Assembly (NCBI RefSeq): GCF_036181745.1
Contig: NZ_CP108080.1
Location: 8,001,501-8,065,500, forward strand
From: Streptomyces sp. NBC_00259
GTDB taxonomy: Bacteria > Actinomycetota > Actinomycetes > Streptomycetales > Streptomycetaceae
Direction of reading: 5' to 3'
DNA: 64,000 bases
Part shown: positions 45,381 to 54,475 of the stretch, piece by piece
How the letters are laid out: each line of letters begins with the position of its first letter
Position numbering within the stretch: the stretch's first letter is position 1
Translations under genes and position numbers: made by a program
Notes under the pieces: model-generated
The model's database searches: none
Seen by the model: the letters and a program-made list of their open reading frames with translations, nothing else
What the model was told of the DNA's origin: nothing

Positions 45381-45932
45381 TCAGCCTCGACCTTCGGCGC
45401 CATCATCCGGGATCGCCCAGGAGGGGCGGGCGGGGGAGATCGCCCGGCGCGGCCGCTGGGCGGGGCCGGGGCGTGGGCGAGGAGCAGGGGCGGCGCCCGG
45501 TCGCGGCGGGCTCGGTGCGGGCACAGGGGTGAGATGCCCTGTGCCGGCGGTTGCCGAGCCGCGCGGTGGCGCGAAGTGGGCCACCTCGCGCGGGGACATG
45601 CCGAGCAGACGGCCGGCGTCGCCCTGGCTCAGGCACAGGGTGCCCACGAGCTCGTGGACGGCGGCGGCGATCGCCTGCTCTTCGGCGGCGACCGCGGCCG
45701 CCCGGCGGCGCCGCGCTTCCGACACCGAGCCGAGCACGGGCGCGAGTTCGGGCACCACCATGTCCAGGACGATAGCGTCCGGATGGGCCCCGACGGCTTC
45801 GGCGACGAGACCGCGCGCCAGGTCCTCCGCTTCCTCGAGGGTGCGGCATTGGGTGTGCAGGGCGAGGCGGGGGACGTCGACGGCCCACCACCGACCGATT
45901 CGGCGCAGCAGGACTTCATAGCGGGACCTCAC
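45381..45932 (-). CDS. HicB-like/type II antitoxin-fold protein
   Basis: 183 residues. RSRYEVLLRRIGRWWAVDVP and RTLEEAEDLARGLVAEAVG form the small alpha/beta domain shared with HicB antitoxins. A helical part (EEQAIAAAVHELVGTLCLSQ, GDAGRLLGMSPREVAHF) looks like a DNA-binding helix-turn-helix, and the tail is Pro/Arg-rich. No HicA toxin is adjacent, so it is an orphan. GTG 45932 has GGGAGAGGAG upstream. Confidence 0.7.
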   Translation of the reverse strand: MRSRYEVLLRRIGRWWAVDVPRLALHTQCRTLEEAEDLARGLVAEAVGAHPDAIVLDMVVPELAPVLGSVSEARRRRAAAVAAEEQAIAAAVHELVGTLCLSQGDAGRLLGMSPREVAHFAPPRGSATAGTGHLTPVPAPSPPRPGAAPAPRPRPGPAQRPRRAISPARPSWAIPDDGAEGRG

Positions 45933-46214
45933 GGGCTGCGCTCCTCTCCCTTCCACCGGCTAGGTCTTTTGCTCACGGGCTGAAGCACGCCTCGCGCGCT
46001 CTGTTCCCCTCCCGCGCACACGCCTTACGACGGCGGGAGCCGGGCGTCAGGGCGGCCGGCGTCGGTGAGGAGCCGGGATACCACCGTCGGCGCGAATCCT
46101 GCGTTCCCCGGCCGTACGACGTCGATGCCTGGCGCGATCCGCTCCCGGCGGCCACTCGTCACCTGAGCCGCACGTCCTGCTTGCCGAGCCGGGCACGGCC
46201 GGGTCCCGGCACGG

Positions 46215-46855
46215 TCAGCCGAGGCACACCGCGAGCAGGCAGACCTCGGTCGGCGACGTGGATGCCGGTGCGTGGCTCGCCTGGGACGAGCCCGAGTCCG
46301 TGCCACCGCTGGCTGCGGGCGCCGACGACTGCTGCTTCGCCGTACCGGTGCGGTCGGGGGCCGTAGCACCGGAGGACAGCGCGGTGCTCTGCGGCTGCGG
46401 GGCCGATGTCGCAGCCGGACGGGGAGGCACGGTGGCGTCCGGCCGGCCGATCTGCGGCGTCCTGCGGGGCGGGGCCGCAAGGGGCTGCTGTCGCGGGGCG
46501 CTGGTGGCCGGCGACTGCGCTTCGGGAGTGGTGTCCGACGACCGGTGAGTGGTGAGCGGTGTCGACGCCGGACGGGTGTGCTCAGGCACCTGCTCTTCCG
46601 CGACGGGCTGCCCGCGCGGCCCGCGATCGTGCCGGCCTCGTCACGCAGGGGGTCGTCGTGCCACCTGTCGCAGGCCGCGGACTCTCCGGCATACGTTGCA
46701 CCAGGTCCGTCGCCGGTCATCGCCGAGGCGGCGCCCCCGGCCGGGCCGTCGCGGCCGTCGGCGGAAGGAGGAGCGATGTCCCGGGCGTAGGCGCCGCACC
46801 CGGGACACACCAGGGCGCCGTTGAGGTGCCGACGACACGAGGAGCAGTAGTCCAT
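46215..46855 (-). pseudogene. Zinc-ribbon protein, frameshifted
   Basis: ATG 46855 starts MDYCSSCRRHLNGALVCPGC GAYARDIAPP, a two-CxxC zinc ribbon found at the N-terminus of a Streptomyces family. Codons after about 46640 leave the frame; a Ser/Thr/Pro/Gln-rich stretch (PEHTRPASTPLTTHRSSDTT, SQASHAPASTSPTEVCLLAV) runs in another frame to 46215. The usual membrane helix is not visible, so there is probably also a deletion. Confidence 0.5.
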
Positions 46856-47161
46856 CTGCGGTCTTCCTGGGTTGACTGCGCCGTCGGCCCGCCTGGGCCA
46901 CGGCCTGATCACGTTCGCCCGCGGGATCGAACGGCCAGCCACGCTAACCAGGCTTTCGAAAGGCTGTGTGCAGCCTGTGTGATGCTCCTGCACGGATTCT
47001 CCGGGCCTCGCGTATGTCGGGCGTAGCTGCACTTCCTCCGGCCCTCCCTCGCCCAGCCCGGGTGAAACCCTCGGATCGATCTGGACCGGTGCGCCGAGCA
47101 CCGGTCCATGAGGTCGGCATAGTGGTGGGGGTCTCCGTACCGGCTTCGCTGGAGGAAACGC

Positions 47162-47908
47162 ATGCTCGGCACCGACTTCAGCACCGGGTCACCCATCTGG
47201 ATCGACCTCGGTAGCCCGGACAGGGACGCGGCCGCCGCCCTCTACGGCGCCGTCTTCGGGTGGCAGTACGTGTCCGCCGGGCCCGACGCGGGCGGGTAGG
47301 GGTTCCTCAAGAAGGACGGGAAGACCGTCGCCGCCCACGGACCGCTGACGCAGGGCGGGGCCACGTCGGCTTGGACGACGTACTTCCGCAGCGGCGACAT
47401 CCAGGCCGCCCCCGTGGCGTGGCCGTCGGCGGAGGCACACTGCGCGTCGAACCCATGAACATGGGCGAGAGCGATGGCTCAGTTCGCCGTACTGCGGTCC
47501 AACAAGGGGTTGGAGAAGGCCTCCCGAGGTCAACACGGTGGTGGGGGTGGAGCTGCACGTCGGCGAGCCGGAGGCGGCGATCCGCTTCTGCGACGGGCTG
47601 TTCGGCTGGCGCTTCGAAGCGATGCCGCGCCCGGCATGACGTACCGGGTCCTCAGCATCAAGGAGGGCGACCAGCAGGAGGGGTCCTTCGGCGGCGTAGC
47701 CCCGCTTCAGGGTGGGCAGGAGATGGCGCGTTGGGTGCCCTACTTCGCGGTGGCCGATGCGGATGCTGTCGTCGCGGCGGTGCAGGGGAATGAGGGGTCG
47801 GTGCTCATGCCGGCCGCGGACGTGCCGGATGTCGGGCGCATCGCCTGGCTGGAAGACCCAAGCCATGCGGTCTTCGCCGTGCTTAAGCCGAACCGGCGTC
47901 AGGGCTGA
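47162..47908 (+). pseudogene. VOC (glyoxalase/bleomycin resistance) protein with in-frame stop and frameshifts
   Basis: ATG with GGAGG upstream begins MLGTDFSTGSPIWIDLGSPD, RDAAAALYGAVFGWQY. A TAG at 47297 replaces an expected Tyr before GFLKKDGKTVAAHGPL. The repeat domain VVGVELHVGEPEAAIRFCDG, LFGWRFEAMP and DVPDVGRIAWLEDPSHAVFA then follows in two other frames to 47908. At least three indels plus the stop show a true pseudogene of a two-domain VOC protein. Confidence 0.8.
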
Positions 47909-48361
47909 CGGACGCCCTGATCCCTCAGTGCCCTCCGCGTTCTCCTTTCCCCCTTCTTCTCCCACTCACCGTGCCCCTTCCTCTCGTCTTCGTCGTCGTG
48001 GTCCTCCGGCGGTTGGGACGACAAGGCGGGCGACGGCGTCGCCAACGGCACGCCGTAGACGGGTGCCGTACTGGTGGGCGCGGAGCCAGCGTGCGCGGTG
48101 CTTCCCGCTACGGGAGAGGATGGAGCGTCATTACAGCGGCCGTCGCCCGTGCTGAGTGTTGTTCGGTACAGCCGGCGACGGCCGACTATCCGTCAGCGAG
48201 CGCAGTGGCATCATCGGTTGCACCGCCCGCCGCCGGGTCGGCGCGAGGCCGCGCCCTACACTCCCTCCCGCGCTGGCGGCAACGCCGCTCGTGGCCCGGA
48301 CCCTGAGGCATTCGGCGCTGTCCTCATGGCTCTGCTCCGGGGCGGACGCCGCCGAGGTCGC
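47909..48361. other. No gene recognised (453 bp)
   Basis: Follows the VOC pseudogene. Overlapping frames without family features; no hairpin or repeat stands out. Confidence 0.35.
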
Positions 48362-48529
48362 TCAGTGCCTGGCCTCAGAGTCGAGGTACTCCAGACCTGC
48401 TACCCCAAGTGTCATGACGACCGGCAGCCCCTCTACATCCAGCGAGTCGAATGCCTGTTGCGTTGGTGTGAACAGGCGTCCGAACCGGATCAGTAGCGTC
48501 CGGGCGGAAACGGTGACGACCCGCAACAC
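48362..48529 (-). CDS. Small hypothetical protein (55 aa)
   Basis: GTG 48529 with AGGGGTGGG upstream opens MLRVVTVSARTLLIRFGRLF, TPTQQAFDSLDVEGLPVVMT and LGVAGLEYLDSEARH-stop. Balanced amphipathic composition looks protein-like; no family recognised. It could also be a fragment. Confidence 0.4.
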   Translation of the reverse strand: MLRVVTVSARTLLIRFGRLFTPTQQAFDSLDVEGLPVVMTLGVAGLEYLDSEARH

Positions 48530-48574
48530 CCCACCCCTACATCGGGAATGCTCTGATCACGTCTGTCACGCGCT

Positions 48575-49017
48575 TCACATAGCGCGGAGTCCGCTGAGGA
48601 CGCATTCGAGCAGAGTGATGTCGGGCTCGCCGTCGCCGGATTGTGCACCGTGGGGCTGGTGGACGGCCACGAGTCCGGCCTCGGCCAGGTCCGCGACGAG
48701 AACCCGGGCGACACCAAGCGGAACCGGCAGCAGAGCGGAGATCTCCGCGACTGACTTGGCCTCCCGGCACAGCTGGCAGATCCGCCGATGCTCGGGCAAC
48801 TGGCCGCTCAGCCGCCCGGGTTCCGTCGTAGTGTGTACCAACGCCTCGATAGCCAAGTCATACCGTGCCCGGTCCGGCCGCGGGTCATGGCATAGGGGCG
48901 CACCAACGGGCTGTGGCCACCGCCCGCCCGTATCCCGTGGCCAGGCTGCCCCTGTTCCCCGGAACGTTTACGCCGCCCGTCCCTGGAGGTCCGGGTTTCG
49001 GTGGGACTCCTGGTCAC
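48575..49017 (-). pseudogene. DUF742 (conservon C-type) protein, frameshifted
   Basis: The N-terminal part in one frame includes SPLVRPYAMTRGRT, the DUF742 start; a missing C near 48880 shifts to YDLAIEALVHTTTEPGRLSG, EHRRICQLCREAKSVAEISA and LLPVPLGVARVLVADLAEAG in the next frame. DUF742 proteins belong to conservons with a sensor kinase, a roadblock protein and a small GTPase; none of these is found alongside, so this is a leftover. Confidence 0.7.
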
Positions 49018-49300
49018 CGGCCCAGTCGTCGTGGCGCCGCGGCGGCATCAACGCGGCCCGACCGAGGTCTTGGACAAGGAGGACGCGGAGTGGACCGGCG
49101 TCCACGGCGCAGTCCCCGGCCGGCCGCGGGCAGCGCCAAGCCGAGTCGGCAGAGGCCGTCCGTGCCCGCTGTGGTTGCCGCAACGTCTTGTCATCGCATG
49201 CGGGGTTGTGCGGCGGATGAGGCTCACTGGAGGTCACTTTCTGTTTCTGATCTGGAGGTAGGGCCCTCCGGAGGGGCCCGCTCGGTGAACCGGGCACGGA

Positions 49301-49486
49301 TCAGGCGGTGAAGTCCTGCTGCTGGCTCGGTGGCTCAGACTGGACTGCTTCCGGCCCGATCAGTGCTGCCACCTGGTGTAGCGCCTGCAGGGACGCGCGG
49401 TGGGCTTCTGCCAGAACGTCCCCGCATTCGCGTACCAGGCCGTCATCAATGGGCAGGTGATCGTCTTGGTCTGGGTTTCGTGTCAC
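49301..49486 (-). CDS. Small hypothetical protein (61 aa)
   Basis: GTG 49486 with AAAGGA upstream reads VTRNPDQDDHLPIDDGLVRE, CGDVLAEAHRASLQALHQVA and ALIGPEAVQSEPPSQQQDFT. Strongly helical, acidic. The longer frame to 49594 is Arg/Pro-rich and probably non-coding. Family unknown. Confidence 0.55.
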   Translation of the reverse strand: MTRNPDQDDHLPIDDGLVRECGDVLAEAHRASLQALHQVAALIGPEAVQSEPPSQQQDFTA

Positions 49487-49744
49487 GGTGCCGGTCCTTT
49501 GCGCTGTGGCTGGGCCACCTGACACAGCCCTGGGGCGGTGTTGCTGCGCGGATCCCGAAGGGAGTCCCCGTGTTTGGCGCGCTGCTGCCGGCACGAGGGC
49601 TCAAGGGCGCTGCGACAGCGCCGAGTCAGTGCTCCGCTGCCCGCGTACGACGGTGCGGGCTGCTGTCTGTACCCGGACGGATAAGAAGTTGCGAAGGGAC
49701 AGCGAAGCCGCTGGTCCCCCGACCCGGATGAGAGCCGAACTGGT

Positions 49745-50101
49745 TCATGGCCGGTTCAGCCGCGCAGCGATTCCGTGACCGATCAGCAAATACACCACGG
49801 CCGGCAGACCGTAATTGAGGATAATTCGCAGACCTTCTGTGTCCATCGTGAAAATGTCCTGTGACCACCAGGCCAGCCAGTCGGCCGTTCCGTGCACAAA
49901 AGCGACGAAGGTATTGGCTTGGTTGGCGTCCAGCAGATACAGCAGGACCCACAGGCCAAGGAAGCCGGCGGCGATGTCGGCGATCGTACAGACAGTCAGA
50001 GCTACCCGCCGTGCGGCGCCTTGGCTGTGGACGGGGCGGGGTGAGCCGCCTTCGTGCTGGTCATAGGTCTGGTATCCGGGCACCGGGTCATGACTGCTCA
50101 C
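49745..50101 (-). CDS. Small membrane protein of unknown function
   Basis: 118 residues with hydrophobic helices ALTVCTIADIAAGFLGLWVL, FVAFVHGTADWLAWWSQDIF and LRIILNYGLPAVVYLLIGHG, ending AARLNRP. Resembles short Streptomyces integral membrane proteins. GTG 50101 or ATG 50122 may be the start; neither has an ideal ribosome site. Confidence 0.65.
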   Translation of the reverse strand: MSSHDPVPGYQTYDQHEGGSPRPVHSQGAARRVALTVCTIADIAAGFLGLWVLLYLLDANQANTFVAFVHGTADWLAWWSQDIFTMDTEGLRIILNYGLPAVVYLLIGHGIAARLNRP

Positions 50102-50297
50102 AAGAAATCCAATCTGACGCATTGCGTTCGGCAGGGAAAGCGCCCTCTCGGAGAAACGCGGGCCTTCTCGGGCGCACGGGCCGTTTGCCCGCTCCCTATA
50201 TGTCTGCGCAACACCAGGGCCGCTGCGTTACACGTGCGTTACGATATCCTAATTATAAGTACCAAGTCCGGCACTTGCCCTGATGTTGTGCGCGTGC

Positions 50298-51220
50298 TCA
50301 CTTCTGCGGATGGTCAAGAATCCTCCCGAACGTCACCCTCACCTGGCGAATGCCGATATCGACAAGCACCTCACCCACAGGCGGAGCGGGCAGCTTCCTC
50401 CTGCGGGGGCCCTTTTTCGGCTCCCTCATCGACCAGAGTGAAGATGCTGTCCCCGCGCTGCCGCCCGGACCAGCGCAGCTTGTGCCCCTCCGGCACGTGC
50501 CCGTGGTGCAGTGCGTCGTAGTAGCCCGCCCGCCACGGCCCCGTGTCCGCGGGCCCGGGTCGGGGACAGTGCGCTTGCCGGAAGCATTCCTCGATCGCCC
50601 ATCGCGACCCGGCGATCCGCACCAGCTCCCGGGCGGTGGTCTCCAAAGGGGCGTAGGCGAAGTAGTAGGCGATCTCGTCGGGCTTGCGGATGCTGCGACG
50701 GGCCAGCGCCCACCGCATCCGGTGCGGGGCCTCGCCCTGGTAGTCGAACTCGGCAACGGCCGGCAGTCGCACCGCCGCCCAGTGGTAGACACGCGGTCCC
50801 TTCGCTCCGTCGCCGCACGAGATCTTCTGTCGAGGTACAACCTCACGTGGCCAGCCGCGTACAAGCTCATGTGTCCACCCCCCTGGTGGGCGGGCCGGGG
50901 CCGCCCGACTGCAGATGGTGCGGGTCGGCGACCGCCGTCAAGAGCGCCCTGCGGGCAGCACCATGCGCCGGGCCAGTTCGCCCTCGGTGGCGAACTGCCG
51001 CTCGTCCGGGATCTTCGCCGCGTGGCTGCGTTCGCGGCCCTCGGCCCAGGTCTTGGGCAGGTAGAGCTCGCGGTCGACCAGGGCCCGACCGCGGGTGGTG
51101 GCGTAGGCGGCAAAGACGCCGATCTGGCTGTTCTCGACGTGTGCGGCCGACATCTGCTTCGTGAGCCCGGCGCCGCACTGGTTCGCGTCGAGTTCGTGAC
51201 GATACGGAGAGCATTCCGGA
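50298..51220 (-). pseudogene. IS701-family transposase, decayed
   Basis: Pieces in several frames keep the family order: QIGVFAAYATTRGRALVDRE, LYLPKTWAEGRERSHAAKIP, FATEGELARRMV, then after a gap EIAYYFAYAPLETTARELVR and IAGSRWAIEECFRQA. The first catalytic region and N-terminus are lost and at least two frameshifts occur. Codon bias is intact in each block. Confidence 0.8.
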
Positions 51221-51241
51221 ACCGAGGCCGGACATGCGCAC

Positions 51242-51271
51242 GGGCCCCGGGACTGGGATATTCCGGGGCCC
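51242..51271 (-). terminator. Hairpin downstream of the double-glycine peptide gene
   Basis: GGGCCCCGG / CCGGGGCCC, 9 bp perfect with a 12-nt loop, 95 bp after the peptide stop on the minus strand. Confidence 0.5.
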
Positions 51272-51365
51272 TGTCTCACCCCCGCCGCATGCGCAGGCGC
51301 GGGCGGGGCAAGCAATGCTCGTAACCGAGAATACCTTTAGGGGGCGTTCTCAATTGCCGGTGGCT

Positions 51366-51581
51366 TCAGATGCCGGTGGTCTGCACCGAGACGAGACCCG
51401 TGGCCGCGGAGACGGGCACGACGGACGCGATGGACTGGGCAGCCCCGACGACGTCACCGACGTTCACGGCAGCGCCGTAGCCGTTGACACCTGCGTGGGC
51501 GCTGGCGATACCGCCGGAAATGCCGTCCAGCTCGCTGTCGGAAATCTCGACGGTCTCAACAGAGGTGAAGCCGTTTCGCAC
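51366..51581 (-). CDS. Double-glycine leader peptide, orphan RiPP/lanthipeptide-like precursor
   Basis: 71 residues from GTG 51581, which has AAGGGAGAG 4 bp upstream. The first 24 residues form a leader ending ISDSELDGISGG, the ELDxxSGG pattern cut by double-glycine peptidases in type 2 lanthipeptide and bacteriocin-like precursors. The 47-residue core (IASAHAGVNGYGAAVNVGDV, VGAAQSIASVVPVSAATGLV, SVQTTGI) is Gly/Ala/Val-rich, has eight Ser/Thr and no Cys, so no lanthionine ring is possible. No LanM, peptidase or exporter gene lies in the window. It is flanked by IS701 and IS1380 remnants. It could be a bacteriocin, a signalling peptide, or modified by enzymes elsewhere. Confidence 0.7.
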   Translation of the reverse strand: MRNGFTSVETVEISDSELDGISGGIASAHAGVNGYGAAVNVGDVVGAAQSIASVVPVSAATGLVSVQTTGI

Positions 51582-52063
51582 TTTCTCTCCCTTTCCATGC
51601 TGGGGGATTCCTGAACTGACGCCGACCGAAGGCGCGTCAACGAGAAACAGGTCGGCACAACGGCCGCCTGACGCCCGGAGCGGGTATCCGCAATCACGAC
51701 TCCCGCACCCCAGGATGAGATCACGCCAACAGGTCAACCGGCAACTCGCATTCCGGTTTTGAGGGTGAATACTTCTTCACGACAGCGCCAACTGGCGTGC
51801 ACTTTTCCGCGCCCACAGGGGGGCGAATTATGTCACCTGGCATCCGAGGTGGGATGTCGCCACATGTCTGCTTCCTGGACGTATCCGGGTGCAGATGAAC
51901 TGAGCCCGGATCCACCGGCTGATTTCGGGGCGGGCGTTTCGGGGTTGTGTGGGCCGTGTCGGGGTTGAGTCGCGGATTCGGGTGTGGGGTGGCCGCTGGT
52001 CTGCCCAGCTCTTCCACTCTTCCGCAGGTGTCGGGCCCTTTCGGGCAGGTCGGTCGGGGAGCG

Positions 52064-52732
52064 TCAGGAGCCTGGTAGCGCATGTGCGATGCTGAAGAGC
52101 TGGGTGAAGTCCGTGCGCCAGGGCGAGCGTTCGGGTAGGTGCAGGGTGAGGCGGCGGGCCGAGCAGGCCGGCCGGGCGGGCCGTCGGTGATCACGCTCGG
52201 TATCGTGCAAGGAGAGCGGGGAGTCGGTGAACGCGGCGTGGTAGCACCAGGTGTCGAACAGCGTGCCCTGTCCGGAGGGACGGTGCCAGTGCCCAGGCGG
52301 ATGTCCACGTAGGCGACCTGGTCCGCGCCGGGCAGCAGCGGGGTATGACGGGCCAGTGCGGGCAGGAACCGGCGGCCCACGGCATGCAGTTGCTTCACAT
52401 GCCCATGCGTGAAGGAACGCAGAAACGACCGCAGCGTGGACGGGGCCCGCACACCGGCAATCAGGACGGCCCATCGCGCCGTGCCGCAGGCGGTCCACGT
52501 CATCGATGCTGTCGGCGCCCACGACCATGCCACCCACCAGCGACATCACTTTCGCCGCGGGGAAGGCACCGGTGCCGTCCTTCGACGCGGGCAGCTTGAT
52601 GAGCTCGTCGGCCAGAGCTGGCAGACCGCACCGCTCGGCCAACCGCACCACCGGCTCCAGGCCGCCGTACGCGATCAGGTTCGGGTCGTCGAACGCGGAC
52701 GAGACCGCCGCTGCGGCATGGGAAGATTGCAT
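52064..52732 (-). pseudogene. IS1380-family transposase, decayed
   Basis: The start is intact: SSAFDDPNLIAYGGLEPVVR, LAERCGLPALADELIKLPAS and VMSLVGGMVVGADSIDDVDR. Then frames change (STLRSFLRSFTHGHVKQLHA, LPGADQVAYVDI in another frame) and a deletion of the catalytic middle leads to LFDTWCYHAAFTDSPLSL and LTLHLPERSPWRTDFTQLFS. It is clearly inactive. Confidence 0.8.
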
Positions 52733-52776
52733 CTCGGAAGTGCCTTGCCGATCGTGCCTGATGTGGTCCTCGCCTA

Positions 52777-52802
52777 GTACTCCAGCCGTAGGTCGTGATC
52801 TT
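52777..52802. repeat. IS701-like terminal sequence
   Basis: Begins GTACTCCAGCCGTAGGTC and ends GTGATCTT. The first 18 bases recur at 17770-17787 (one mismatch), and the last 12 (GGTCGTGATCTT) recur at 53273-53284 next to the IS701 fragment. Confidence 0.5.
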
Positions 52803-52852
52803 GTTGGTGGGGGTCGGCTTGATTGGTCAGCCTGTCAGGTACGGTGCAAGCC

Positions 52853-53293
52853 ATGGACGGCCGCGTGTACGTGCCCTGGTTCTCGGTCGGAGAGACCGAT
52901 GAGGACGCGTTCGAGACGCTGGAAGGTGCAAGGCGCACGTTCGTGTCTGTACTGCGCGAGCGGGCTGTCACCTGGCCCTGCGAACCCGACGACACCCTCA
53001 TCCTCCGCCCTGAGGAGACCGGATTCGCGCATCTGCTGGCCCTGCTCTACGCGGTGACGCCTGGAACCCATGACGTCTCCCATGTGTTCGGTGCGTTCTT
53101 CGACGGGCAGGGTGTGCTCGGTACCGAACTGCACGATCAGATGTACATTCCCCTCCAGGGGTCTGTGGTGGGAGTACACCGCGTCGCCGGTTCACCCGCC
53201 CGCTGCGCGGAACTGACTGCGGACTGGTTTGAGCGCATCCTGCGGGGCCAGGCTGGCAACTGGCCGCCCCGGGGTCGTGATCTTCACGTCTGA
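52853..53293 (+). CDS. Hypothetical protein, 3' end altered by an IS701 fragment
   Basis: 146 residues: MDGRVYVPWFSVGETDEDAF, ETLEGARRTFVSVLRERAVT, then HVFGAFFDGQGVLGTELHDQ and WFERILRGQ. No family recognised. The last codons run into GGTCGTGATCTT and the tail of the opposite-strand IS701 gene, so the natural C-terminus is probably replaced. ATG 52853 is preferred to 52823. Confidence 0.6.
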   Translation: MDGRVYVPWFSVGETDEDAFETLEGARRTFVSVLRERAVTWPCEPDDTLILRPEETGFAHLLALLYAVTPGTHDVSHVFGAFFDGQGVLGTELHDQMYIPLQGSVVGVHRVAGSPARCAELTADWFERILRGQAGNWPPRGRDLHV

Positions 53294-53870
53294 TTCGCGG
53301 ATCGTCTGCGGTAATGGCCAGCCTGGGCTCGGGCCTGGTGGCGGCGTCGCCAGGCGGACCGGCGGAGCCGGTGGGCTGCATCGCACATGGGCCGGACGAC
53401 GAGCGTCGTGAACAGTCGCTGGATCTCGTTGCAGGTGAGCGGAATCAGCCCGTCCGGGGCGGGATGGCGGGCGTGTTCGTCGGCAGGGACGACGGCGAGG
53501 AAGGCGTGGGCGAGCATGGACAGAGTGACCCGGCGAGACCACGAGGGGAAGCGGCGGACCTGGTGTTCGTCCAGTCCGGCCAGGCCCTTTCCGGCCTGGA
53601 AGTCTCCTCCACCCGCCATCTTGAACCGGCGACGCGCACCAGCGTGGCCAGGGGTACCGGGGCGGGCGAGAAGCAGCGGTAGTAGGCGAGTTCTCCGGTG
53701 GTGCGGTTGCGGCGGATCAGCAGTCGGTGACTGCCGGGCCGGGGGTCGGCCAGGTCGATGACGGCCCAGTCGTAGAAGCGGTGCCCCTTGGCTCCCGCGC
53801 CTGCCGACAGCTTCTGCCAGGCACGCTTTGGCGCCTTCTGCGGCGAGCGTGTCGGCACGGAACTTGCCCG
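53284..53870 (-). pseudogene. IS701-family transposase C-terminal half, frameshifted
   Basis: KLSAGAGAKGHRFYDWAVID, HRLLIRRNRTTGELAYYRCF and VRVAGSRWRVEE in one frame continue after a shift near 53600 as GKGLAGLDEHQVRRFPSWSR, HAFLAVVPADEHARHPAPDG and IPLTCNEIQRLFTTLV. The catalytic N-terminal half is missing; the fragment starts abruptly at about 53870 beside an ATPase fragment. Confidence 0.85.
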
Positions 53871-53889
53871 CCCTGGTGGTGACTTCGGC

Positions 53890-54465
53890 CGAGCAGGCCA
53901 CCGCGAGGACGTAGCCCAGGCCGCGTTCATCCTGGCCGGCCGCTACTTCGAGGCACGCTCCAAGCGCAAGGCCGGCGCCGCACTGAGGGCGCTGATGGAG
54001 CTCGGCGCCAAGGAGGTCACCGTCCTGCGCGCCGGCCGTGAGGAGCACATCCCGACGAGCGCCCTGCAGGTGGGTCGACCGGTTCGTGGTGCGCCCGGGC
54101 GAGAAGATCGCCACCGACGGCACCGTCGTCGAGGGCGCGTCCGCCGTGGACGCCTCGATGCTGACCGGCGAGTCGGTGCCCGTCGAGGTCGTCGTCGGCG
54201 ACGCCGTCACCGGCGCGACCCTCAACGTCGGCGGCCGCCTGGTCGTCGAGGCCACCCGGATCGGCGCAGATACGCAGCTGGCCCGGATGGCGAAGCTGGT
54301 CGAGGACGCGCAGAACGGCAAGGCCGCCGCCCAGCGCCTGGCCGACAAGATCTCCGCCGTGTTTGTACCCGTCGTCATCGCCCTGGCGCTCGGTACCCTC
54401 GGGTTCTGGCTCGGCAACGGCGCGGGGCTCACCGCTGCGTTCACCGCGGCCGTCGCCGTCTGTAA
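53890..54465 (+). pseudogene. Heavy-metal P1B-type ATPase (CopA-like) central fragment
   Basis: [40 protein letters not shown], then after a +1 shift near 54075 [40 protein letters not shown] and [20 protein letters not shown]. The TGES actuator motif is present, but the metal-binding CPC helix and the DKTGT phosphorylation domain are cut off at 54465. Both ends are truncated. Confidence 0.88.
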
Positions 54466-54475
54466 AGGATCACCT

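Noticed and set aside
45381-45932. HicAB toxin-antitoxin module
   Set aside because: Only a HicB-like protein is present; no HicA-size gene with a dsRNA-binding fold adjoins it.
51366-51581. Classical lanthipeptide call for the double-glycine peptide
   Set aside because: The core has no cysteine and no lanthionine synthetase is present, so a lanthionine product cannot be claimed.
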